Origin: Owenia fusiformis | Lineage: Eukaryota; Annelida; Polychaeta; Sabellida; Oweniidae | DNA length: 64,000 bases | Assembly: GCA_903813345.2 (NCBI GenBank) | Contig: CAIIXF020000007.1 | Span: 21,255,564 to 21,319,563 of the forward strand | Reading direction: 5' to 3' | Shown: positions 35,953-47,900 of the stretch, piece by piece | Numbering within the stretch: the stretch's first letter is position 1 | How the letters are laid out: every line of letters starts with the position of its first letter | Translations under genes and position numbers: made by a program | Notes under the pieces: generated by a model | Told to the model about the DNA's origin: nothing | What the model saw: the letters and a program-made list of their open reading frames with translations, nothing else | Databases searched by the model: none

Positions 35953-38900
35953 CTAAATAGAAAATGAGCATTTTTAAATATTTAATCACTAAAATACTTT
36001 TATTCATTCAGAATTCTCTTTGTAAATGGAGATAAAATCAAACTAATGCAAAAGATACATGATTAACAGACAGGTAAACACTGATCTATTACAGAAACTA
36101 CATTAACAAAATGAAAATATCAAATTGAATTAAATTTCATGCAGCAAAATGACTTGGTGTCATGCAAGACCAGTGGGGTGTTTAAAACCAAAATAACAAG
36201 TGGTCTGTTAGTGCAAAACAGCAAGAATTATAGGAGAGAATTCTGAATTTTGGGGACAATTTTGAAAAGTGCTCATTGCATGATAGACCAAGGCCCTTCT
36301 GCAGCTTGTTTAGTATTCTAACTTACACATTTGTGAATTGGGTTGTTTTCATCAGACTCAGTAACATCATCTGCAGTTTCTTCCAAGAGGAATGCAAGGA
36401 TGGCCCTTGCTTCTTCTTCATCTGCAGTCAATGTTCTTGTATTAACAACCAATTCAGGATTTACTGGAGAAGGTGGAACTTCAGATGTAGGCTTACAGAA
36501 CAATTCATTTTCAGCCTGATGTGCCTCATGCTCACCATGCTCTTTCAGGACATTTATCTGATTTGTCAAGTTTTCTGTTGAAATTTCTTTTGAAACATCA
36601 TCATCTTTAATTGAGGAATGGTTATGAGTCCTTGAATCATCTTTATCTTTTGGTGCAGTGAGAAGTTTTTCAAATACACCCTTTATGTCATCTTCATTAT
36701 CCACAATTTCTCCATCACTATCTATTATAACACACTCTTCAATATTTTTCTTCAGAATAGGATCATCATCTTCCTGTCCAGTATGTGAGTGTTCTGCAAC
36801 ACCTGGGTACTTTTGTTCATCAAGTTCAGTATGACCAGTCACATTTTGAATTAGTTCAACTGTTAAATTATCTAATTTGCTATCAGCAAAATCCAGAGGA
36901 CATTCTTCAAGTCCACTACCTGAAATATTAGGAAAATTTGCAACATCAATTCTATCATTATTCTTTTCAACATCTGTTTCAATGTGTAGGTCTACCGTTA
37001 CATCATCATCTGTATCTATTATATCTGGGAACAAGTCAAAATCACTCTCTAATACAGCACTTTTTGCAATATCATTCATGTTCACATTTGCTTGAAGAGG
37101 TGCTTCATCATTTTCTGAAGGCAATCCTGGAGCTGTATCACTTTTATCACCATCAACCTTTTCTAGTGAATGATCATTCACGATCACATCATCTGTATCT
37201 GTGATATTTGGGAACAAGACAAAATCACTGTCTAATACAGCAGTTTCCGCTTTGTCATTCATATTCACATTTGCTTCAAGAGGTCCTTCCTCATTTTCTG
37301 AAGGCAATCCTGGAGCTGTATCACTTTTATCATCATCAACCTGTTCTAGTGGATGGTCATTTACTTCCACATCATCTGTATCTGTGATATTTGGGAACAA
37401 GTCAAAATCACTCTCCGATACAGCAGTTTCTGCTTTGTCATCCATATTCACATTTGCTTCAAGAGGTGCTTCATCATTGTCTAAAAGTGATCCTGTTGCT
37501 GTTTCACTTTTATCATCAACTGTTGCTAGTAATTGATCATTCACTTTCACATCATGTTTATCTGTGATATCTGGGAACAAGTCCAGATCACTGTCTAATG
37601 CAGGACTTTTCGCAATGTCATTCATGTTCACATTTGCCTCTTCACCATTTTCTGAAAGCAGTTTTGGAGCTGTATCACTTTTAACATCATCAACTTTTTC
37701 AAATGGATGATCATTCACTTCTACATCATCTGTATCTGTGATATCTGGGAACAAGTCAAAATCACTGTCTAATACAGCACTTTTTGCAATGTCATTTATG
37801 TTCACATTTGCTTGAAGAGGTGTTTCCTCATTTTCTGAAGGCAATTTTGGAGCTGTATCACTTTTATCATCATCAACCTTTTCTAGTGGACTATCATTCG
37901 CTTCAACATCATCCGTATCTGTGATATCTGGGAACAAGTCAAAATCACTGTCTAATACAGCAGTTTCTTCTTTGTCATTCATATTCACATTTGCTTCAAG
38001 AGGTGCTTCCTCATTTTCTGAAGGCAATACTGGAGCTGTATCACTTTTATCATCATCAAACTTTTCTAGTGGACTATCATTTGCTTCAACATCATCTGTA
38101 TCTGTGATATCTGGGAACAAGTCAAAATCACTCTCCAATGCAGCACTTGTTGCAATGTCATTCATTTTCACATTTGCTTGAAGAGGTGCTTCATCATTGT
38201 CTGAAAGCAATTGTGGAGCTGTATCACTTTTATCATCATCAACCTTTTCTAGTGGACTAATATTCACTTCAATATCATCTGTATCTGTGATATCTGGGAA
38301 CAAGTCAAAATCACTCTCTTGTACAGGACTTTTTGCAATGTCATTCATGTTCACATTTGCTTGAAGAAGTGCTTCATCATTTTCTGAAAGCAATCCTTTA
38401 GCTGTATCTGTAACTTCTGGAAATAACTCATAACCACTCTCTTGTGTGGTGTAATCAGCACTAACCTTTTCTACATCACTAGGTGAAATTAGCGCAGCTT
38501 CATTTAGAATATTTCTTCCCTCTTTTGCATGTGCATCATCTCCAGATAAAACGTCTGTATCTTTGATTTCAACTGTTTCTTGTAAACAAGTTGTTGGTTG
38601 CTCATTGCCTGTTATCTCTGGAAATAACTGATGATCACTCTCAGGCGAACTAGATTCTTGCACATCATGTGTAGCTGGTGGTGTTAAATCTTGATCAATG
38701 CAGATGTCTTTGTGTTGTTGCAACTCTAAATTGTCTTTGAATTCTGGATATGTCTCGGTTTCACTTTCTGTTGCTGATATTTCCTCAACATTCTCCTTGG
38801 TTGTTTCTTTATATTCTTCATCCACATCTCTCTTTCTATCATTTGTATTGTCAACATCCAGTTCATTCTGGTGTTCTTCTTGTTTAGTCTCAGCTTCAGT

Positions 38901-41900
38901 TATCTCTATTTTACTTTCCACTTGTGTACTATTTTTATTGGTCTCATTGTCTTTATCCTGAATAGTACAAGTTGCCATGTGTGCCTGTAATTGAACGACT
39001 TGGATATCATCTTGGAGTTTGTATGGTGAATGTGTATGTTCTAGATCTACTTCAGTTTCAATAGCACTGCTTGTGATATTATTATAATCTTGGTCTTCAC
39101 TAAATTTATTTAGTGGTTCATCAATTTGCATACCAATTGAGCAATCATCATTGTCTGTTATTTCAGGGAATATATCTATGTCACTCTCAGTTCCAGATAT
39201 TTCATCAAATGCTTTACTTTGATCAAGTTGTGTTTCACTATTATTGTTTGTCATGTCGAGTAAAGGTGCATTATTCTTGGTTTCAGTAAAACTTGTATCT
39301 TTGTCATTTACCAGCAATCTGTGGTCATCATTTTGTGTTGAATCATCAGCAACTCTTTCACTATCCTCTGTATGGTAAATCACACCTTTGTGCTCCATAT
39401 AAGGGCACAGGTTATCCCCAGGAAGATATGAATGGCTTTGTTTCTGTGTGGGGGCAATATTTAAAGTAGTATTACCTGTATCTAATTGTTCAAGGACATG
39501 TAGGCTACTTGCATGTGTTTCAAAGAAAGTCGACTCTTCAACAATTTTTTGCTTATATTCTACAAGTGGCTGTTCTTCTTTATGAGATGTTTCATCTGAT
39601 TCCATAGTGAATTGCTTCTCTTCAAAGGGTGTTTGTTCAGATTCTATGACTGAATGTTCCTCTTTCACAGCTATTTGTTCAGATTCTTCAGATTTTATGA
39701 TTAATTGCTCCTCTTCAACAGATGTTTGTTCAAATGATTGCGCCTCTTCAACAGTTCTCTCTTTAAGTTCTTCAACTGACTGTTCTTCATAAGATCCTTC
39801 ATCATATTCTATGATTAATTGCTGCTCTTCAACAGATGTCTGTTCAGATGATTGCTCCTCTTCAACAGTTCTTTGCTTAGATTCTCCAACTGATTCTTCT
39901 TCATTAGATCTTTCCTCAGATTCTACGATCAATTGCTGCTTTTCAACAGATGTTTGTTTAGATTCTTCAACCGATTCTTCTTCATTAGATCTTTCTTCAG
40001 ATTCTACAATCAAATACTGGTCTTCAACAGATGATTTTTCAGATGATTGCTCCCTTTCAACAGTTCTTTGTTTAGATTTTTCAACTGACTGTTCTTCATT
40101 AGATCTTTCTTCAGATTCTATGATTAATTGCTGCTCTTCAACGAATGTTTGTTCAGACGATTGCTCCTTTTCAAAAGTTCTTTGTTTAGATTCTTCAACA
40201 GCCTGTTCTTCATTAGATCTTTCTTCAGATTTTACAATTAATTGCTGCTTTTCAACAGATGTTTGTTCAGATGATTGCTCCTCTTCAAAAATTCTTTGTT
40301 TAGATTCTTCAACTGCCTGTTCTTCATTAGATCTTTCTTCAGATTCTACGATCAATTGCTGCCCTTCAACAGAAGTTGGTTCAGATGACTGCTCCTCTTC
40401 AACAGTTCTTTGTTTAGATTCTTCAACTGATTCTTCTTCACTAAATTTTTCTTCAGATTCTACGGTTAATTGCTGCTCTTCGACAGATATTTGTTCAGAT
40501 AATTGCTCCTCTCTAACAGTTCTTTGTTTAGATTTTTTAACTGATTCTTCTTCATTAGATCTTTCCTCAGATTCTACGATCAATTGCTGCTCTTCAACAA
40601 ATGTTTGTTCAGATGATTGCTCCTTTTCAACAGTTCTTTGTTTAGATTCTTCAACTGCCTGTTCTTCATTAGGTCTCTCTTCAGATTCTACAATTAATTG
40701 GTCCTTTTCAACAACTATTGGTTCAGATTCTGCAACTGATTGTTCTTCATCAATGCTTTTCTCAGAATCAACAAAATCTTGCTTTTCCTCAGCAATAAAC
40801 TGTTTTTGTTCACCAATTCTGCTCTTGTCATCTTCCCCAGAGTCTTTATGAGCATGATCAGAGTCTATCTGGATCAATGTCATGAGGTTTGAATCAGTAC
40901 TGAGTCCACCAGTCTCAAGCTTTTGCAAAGTATTAATGCCAGCATAGTGCGTTTGAAGATAAATACTGTCATCTAACACATGTTGATCAGTTTCTTTTGT
41001 TGATTTATCATTTGCAGATTGAACAAGTGGTGCATTTATTTCGTCTGCAGATACTTGTGAGTCAATTTCACGGGCTACATCATAGTTAATAAAATGCAGT
41101 TTTTGGTCTTGGGTAGATGGTATTTGTATGAGTGGCATGATGTTTGAGTCAGTATTGAGTCCACCAGACTCAATTTTTTGCAAGGTATTTATGCCTGTAG
41201 AATGTGTTTCAAGGAAAATGGTTTCATTGGCTACATGTTGGTAAGCTGATTTATCATTTGTAGGTTGAACAACTAATGCATTTGTCTCTTCTGCAAATAC
41301 TTCTAAACCAATTTCACCAGTGTCTAAATTGAACATAGTTTTCTGTGCATCAGCTGAATATGTAACAGAACTGTCATTCTCTAATGGATGTACATTTGTA
41401 TATTCAGTTATATCAGAATCATCACGGTGTGAGATTTCCTGAGTATGTTTATTCAAATTGTCCTTTTCTACAATTTCAATTGGATGAGTATCAGTTGGGC
41501 AGTTTTGCTCAATTATGAATGAAGGGAAACAATGTCTAATCTTCTGATCTATATTTCCTCTTTCAAGCATATCCAGTATGGAAAGGGATTGTGTGTGAAC
41601 ATGAACCTGTTCACTCTCTTCTTTATTCTCAGCTATGGTCACTTTCTTATGATCAAATGGTTTGGCATCAATATGTTCCTTTGTTGTATCTTGGGGATCT
41701 GATTGCAACTGAGCATCTCTGTCCTCAGTAACTGGGACAATGGATTGTTGTTCTTTGGATGTTTCCAGCTTATTATATGCTACATCATCGGGTATATGAG
41801 CTATATCAGAAACCATTTCATCACATCGAAATTTCTCTTTGCCAAATTCTACAAACACATCACAAACATCATCAACATTATCGTCTTTCAAAATTTCTGA

Positions 41901-44900
41901 GCTTTCCTCATTCACATCACTTTCAACTAGGGTAAGCAAATTGTAGCTTTCAATACTTCTTCTTAGAGGGAGTTCCTCCTCACCATTTACATAAGTTTCA
42001 GGAACTGGAATATCTTCCTTTGATTTATCTGAGTCAAAAGTCATTGTAGAGCCAATTGCCTCTTGTACTTTGTATTCTGTTCCAATATCTTCTGTGTCTG
42101 ATTCTTCAAATCCTTCAGATGCCTGGAGTAGTTTTCCAAATATTTCAGCCAATTCCCTTTGATCATTTTCATTAAGGTCAGGTTCAGTGACAAGGTCATG
42201 TTGCCTTTGGTGTTCCTGTGGTACTACAATTGGCTGTTCTTTTACTTTAATTTCCTGTGATTCAACAATAGGTGGTCCTTCTTCTATTGTTGGTTGTGAT
42301 TCAACAACTGGCTGATCTTCTGTTGTTGTTTCCTGTGGTTCAACAATTGGCTGTTCCTTTTTATCTACAGTTTCATGTGACTCAATAGTTGGCTGTTCTA
42401 CTTCTACTGTAGTTTCCAATGATTCAACAATTGGTTGTTCTACCGTTTGTATTTTAACATTTAGCCCTTCCTCTTCTACAGTAATCCCTTGTGATTCAAC
42501 AATTGGTAGGTCTTCTTCTATTATTTCCTCCTGTGATTCAACAATTGGCTCTTCCTCTTCTATTGTAGTTTCCTGTTGTTCAAGAATTGGCAGTTCTTCT
42601 TCAACTAAAGGCTGTTGTGATTCACCAATTGGTTGTTTTTCATCTTTTGATTTAACAATTGGTTGTTTTTCTTCTATTTCAACTTGTAATTCAATAGCCT
42701 CTCCCTCTTTGATTGTAGTTTCTTGTGGTTCAACAATTGCCTCCCTCTCTTCAATTGAAGTTTCCTGTGGTTCAACAATTGGAAGTTCCTCTTTAATTAA
42801 GGTTTCTTGTGGTTCAACAATTGATTCTCCCACTTCTACTGTAGTTTCCTGTGGTTCTACGATTGGTTGTTTTTCTTCCATTTCCTCTTGTGATGAAATA
42901 ATTGGTTGTTTTTCTTCTAGTTCCTCTTGTAATTCAACAATGACCCCTCCCTCTTTGATTGTAGTTTCTTGTGGTTCAACAATTGGTTCTTCCCCTTCTA
43001 CTGTAGTTTCCCATGGTTCAATGGGTGGCAGTTCCTTATCTCCTGAAATTTCTTGTGAGTCAACAACTGGTTGTTCTTTTTCTACTCTTTCCTCTTGTGG
43101 TTCAACAATTGGTTCTTCCCCTTCTACTGTAGTACCCTGTGGTTCAACAACTGGAAGTTCCTCGTCATCTAAAGTTTCCTGTGATCCAACAATTTGTTGC
43201 TCTTTCAATATTTCCTTCTGTGATTCAACATTTGGTTGTTTTTCTTGTATTTCCTCTTCTGTTTCAACAATTGCCTCTCCCTCTTTGGTTACAGTTTCTT
43301 GTGGTTCACCAATTGGAAGTTTCTCTTCAACTAGTGTTTCCTGTGATCCAACAATTGGTTCTCCCTCTTCTACTGTAATTTCCTGTGGCTCAAAGATTGG
43401 CAGTTTCTTTTCTCCTGTGACTTCTTCTGATTCAACAATTGGTTGTTCTTTTTCTATTCTTTCCTCTATTGATTCCCCAATTGCCTCTGACTCTTTGACT
43501 GTAGTTTTCTGTGGTTGAACAATTGGAACTTCCTGTTCAATTAAAGTTTCCTGTGATTGAACAATTGGTTGTTTTTCTTCCATTTCCTCTTGAGATTCGA
43601 CAACTGGTTGTTTTTCTTCTATTTTCTCTTTTAATTCAACAATGGCCTCTCCCTCTTCAATTGTAGTTTCCTGTGTTTCAAAGATTCGAAGTTTCTCTTC
43701 ATCTAACGTTTGCTGTGATTCAATAATTGGTTGTTTTTCTTCTAATGTTTCCTCCTGTGAATCAACAATCAACCCTCTCTTTCCTATTGTAGTTTCCTGT
43801 GACTTAACAATAAACTGTTCTTCTACTGCAGTTTCCAGTGATTCAATAGTTGGTTGTTTCTCTTGTAATGTCATTTCTGGTGGTTCTACAATTGTCTGTT
43901 CTTCTTTTTGGTCGTGTGATTCAACAATTACCTCTCCTTCTTCTATTGCAGTTTGCTGTGGCTCAACAACTGGAAGTTTTTCTTCAACTAGTGTTTCCTG
44001 TGATTCCACAATTGGTTGTTCTCCTAATGATTCCTCTTGTGATTCAACAATCAAATCTCCTTCTACTGTAATTTCCTGTGGCTCAACAATTGGCAGAGTT
44101 TTCTCTCCAGTACTTTCAAGTGATTCAACAACTAGATGTTCCTCATCTACTTTAATTTCCTGAGATTCAATGATTGGCTCTTCCAACTCTACTGTAGTTT
44201 CCTGTTGTTCAATAATTTGATTTTCCTCTTCTACTGTAGTTTCATGTGGTTCAATGATTTGCTGTTTCTCTTCTAATGTAGTTTCCTGTTGTTCAATAAT
44301 TTGCTGTTTCTCTTCTACTGTCGTTTCCTGTGATGAAACCATTGGCTGTTCATCATCTGTTGTTATTTCTTGTGATGGAACCATTGGCTGTTTCTCCTCT
44401 ACTGTTGTTTCCTGTGATTCAACAATTGGCTGTTCATCTTCAAGTGTTACATTCTGTGATTCAACAATTGGCTGCTCATCTTCAAGTGTTACTTCCTGTG
44501 ATTCAACAATTGGCTGCTCATCTTCAAGTGTTACTTCCTGTGATTCAACAATTGGCTGTTCATCTTCAAGTGTTACTTCCTGTGATTCAACAATTGGCTG
44601 CTCATCTTCAAGTGTTTCTTCCTGTGATTCAACAATTGGCTGTTCATCTTCAAGTGTTACTTCCTGTGATTCAACAATTGGCTGCTCATCTTCAAGTGTT
44701 ACTTCCTGTGATTCAACAATTGGCTGCTCATCTTCAAGTGTTACTTCCTGTGATTCAACAATTGGCTGTTCATCTTCAAGTGTTACTTCCTGTGATTCAA
44801 CAATTGGCTGTTCATCTTCAAGTGTTACTTCCTGTGATTCAACAATAAGCTGCTCATCTTCAAGTGTTACTTCCTGTGATTCAACAATTGGCTGCTCATC

Positions 44901-47900
44901 TTCAAGTGTTACCTCCTGTGATTCAACAATTGGCTGTTCATCTTCAAGTGTTACTTCCTGTGATTCAACAATTGGCTTCTCATCTTCAAGTGTTACTTCC
45001 TGTGATTCAACAATTGGCTGTTCATCTTCAAGTGTTACTTCCTGTGATTCAACAATTGGCTGCTCATCTTCAAGTGTTACTTCCTGTGATTCAACAATTG
45101 GCTGCTCATCTTCAAGTGTTACTTCCTGTGATTCAACAATTGGCTGTTCATCTTCAAGTGTTACTTCCTGTGATTCAACAATTGGCTGTTCATCTTCAAG
45201 TGTTACTTCCTGTGATTCAAAAATTGGCTGCTCATCTTCAAGTGTTACTTCCTGTGATTCAACAATTGGCTGCTCATCTTCAAGTGTTACTTCCTGTGAT
45301 TCAACAATTGGCTGCTCATCTTCAAGTGTTACCTCCTGTGATTCAACAATTGGCTGTTCATCTTCAAGTGTTACTTCCTGTGATTCAACAATTGGCTGCT
45401 CACCTTCAAGTGTTACTTCCTGTGATTCAACAATTGGCTGCTCATCTTCAAGTGTTACTTCCTGTGATTCAACAATTGGCTGTTCATCTTCAAGTGTTAC
45501 TTCCTGTGATTCAACAATAAGCTGTTCCTTTTCTTTAGAAGTTTCATGTGATTCTATTATCGGTTGTTCCTCTTCTATTGTAGTTTCTATTGATTTAATA
45601 ATGGACTGTTCTTTTTCTACTGTAACGTCTTGCAATAGAACAATTGACTGCTCTTCTACTGCAGTTTCCTGTGATATAACCATCACCTGTTTCTTTTCTC
45701 CTGTACTTTCCTGTGATTCAGCAATTGGTTGTTCTTTTACTAGAGTTTCATGTGATTTAACAATTGGCTGTTCCTTTTCTACTGTAGTTTCCAGTGATTC
45801 AACAATTGGCTGTTCCTCTTCTCTTTTGGTTTCCTGTGATTTGACAATATGCTGTTCCTCTTCTGTCATAGTTTCTAGTGATTCAACAATTGGTTGTTCT
45901 TCTGAAGATCCTTGTGATTCAACAATTGACTGTTCTTCTTCTGTAGTTTTGTTGATTGAAAGTTTTTCTACAGTACATTCCTGTGATACAAAGAGTTGCT
46001 GTTTCTCTTGCGTACTTTCCTGTGACTCAACAGTTGGCTGTTCTTCAACTGTAGTTACCTGTGATTCAACAATTTGCTGCTCTTCTTCCACTGACATTTC
46101 CTGTGATTCAAGAATTGGCTGTTCTTCTACTGCAGTTGCAAGTGATTCTATTCGATTTTCTCCATCAAACTGGTCTTGTCCAACATGTCTATCTGCTGTC
46201 TGCAGTTCAGATTCTTCAATATCTTCTTTTCCCACAACATCTTGTATACCCTCTTCAATCTCTCTCAACAATGCTTCCTGTTTGTGAACAATATCTTCAG
46301 CATAACAATCAGTAATCATAGGTTTCCTGGATGGTATGGATTCTACACCTGTCTCCAAGACATGTGTTTCTAACTTATCAACACTTGCCTCTAGTTCCTC
46401 TAATTCTCTAAAACTTTGTTCCCCTTCTTGATTCATCTGGTTCAGATCCATCATTACCTCAGTCATTAGATTGTTAGCATTATCAAGATCTGCTTCAAGA
46501 AGTGATTTATCAAAGGTAACATCATGCCTATCACTTACATTCACATCAACTTTTACATTTTCTTGTGATATACTGACAGACCTATCAAGATTATTATGTT
46601 GTTCAAAATCTGCATCTGATATACTTGTGTCACAGGATGACACCATAAAATGATCACATCTACCTTCATAAGGTCCTTCACCAACGGGAAAAGTAAAATT
46701 GTCGGTCATATTCTGAATTTCAAGGTTGGTGATTAGACCAGCTGGTCCTTCTACGGTATTGATATCAACCTTACTATCATCTTTCACTATTTTCTTGGTT
46801 TCTATTGATGCTGATTGTGTAAATCCAGGGAGGTCAATGTCTTCACTGTTATCTTTGTTGTCAAGGTTCATATTGCCAGAATTGTCAAACACTTGAAAAG
46901 TGTCTTCAGCATCAACTTTTAATAGTTTAACACCTGATTCACAACTAGTACTTGCAATTCCAACAAATGCAGGTTCAACTGCATTTTTCTTTACAACACA
47001 CATATCAATATCTTCAGACTGCCCAGTTTTAATTGGTTCGGATATGGCTTTCAAATCCCCCTCAACCCCCATGTGTTCTCTATCTACACTATTTACACTA
47101 TCTTCCCCAGCATTATATGCCATGACTTCATATTTACATACACCTTTATCGTTTTCCGTTACTCGTACACTATTAACATTTTCAGCAGTAATGCATGATG
47201 AAAATGTAGAATTTTCAACATCATCAGCAATAACATTATTTTCTTTAGCACCATAATTGATTATTACATCATTTTGAGAGGATGCAATCAGATCCTTCAC
47301 AGGATCTACTTCAGGTTCATACTGTACACTATAATCATGAGATGTAACATCAGTGGTATCATCAATACTTACATTAGTATCATGTTGGCTTTCCTCATGA
47401 AACTCCAATATGGAGGGTCCATTACTTGCACCTATGATATCATAAGAGTCATTTGTCTCCATAGTGACAACATTATCTGTCTCGCCAGTTAATTCTCTAT
47501 TATCAATACTTGCAGTTATAATTGCAGTTGATTCGCAAGTGTTCACAATATCATCTCCAACCATATCAGCGAGTGACTCAAGTATTGCTCTAGCATCATC
47601 TTTCACTTTATCAGTATCATTTGGCTCACCACTGCTCTTAACTGCATTCTCTTTAATCTGAAGGTACAGGATATCACAATGTGTATTAAATAATTGCTCT
47701 AGCCTTAGCACACAAATTAATAGAAATTATGGTTCTTGCCTGAATTAAAACCATTGTACCAATACATTTCTTTCGAGGGGAAAATAAAAAAGGTCCAAAA
47801 AGTGTTCATGTTGGTGAGGTGTCTCTCAGTGAAGTGTCTCTTTATATGTTATTTTAAAACAATATATCCTTTCTTTGCTGCTTTTTTAGGGAAATTCAAT

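Noticed and set aside
39811-40851. Plus-strand ORF rich in Ser/Cys/Asp
   Set aside because: Antisense of the ~39-residue Glu-rich repeats in the giant exon.
44420-45520. CRISPR-like regular spacing
   Set aside because: The 42-bp units are contiguous with no unique spacers, lie in a coding frame, and the genome is animal.
44254-46287. Plus-strand Ser/Cys-rich ORFs (677 codons, and those in a second frame) opposite the 42-bp array
   Set aside because: Shadow frames of the TLEDEQPIVESQEV array; they disappear where the array ends.
47709-47711. GTG as start of the 3,797-codon frame
   Set aside because: It is intronic; the acceptor CTTCAG|ATT at 47657 is the better exon start and no ATG lies nearby.
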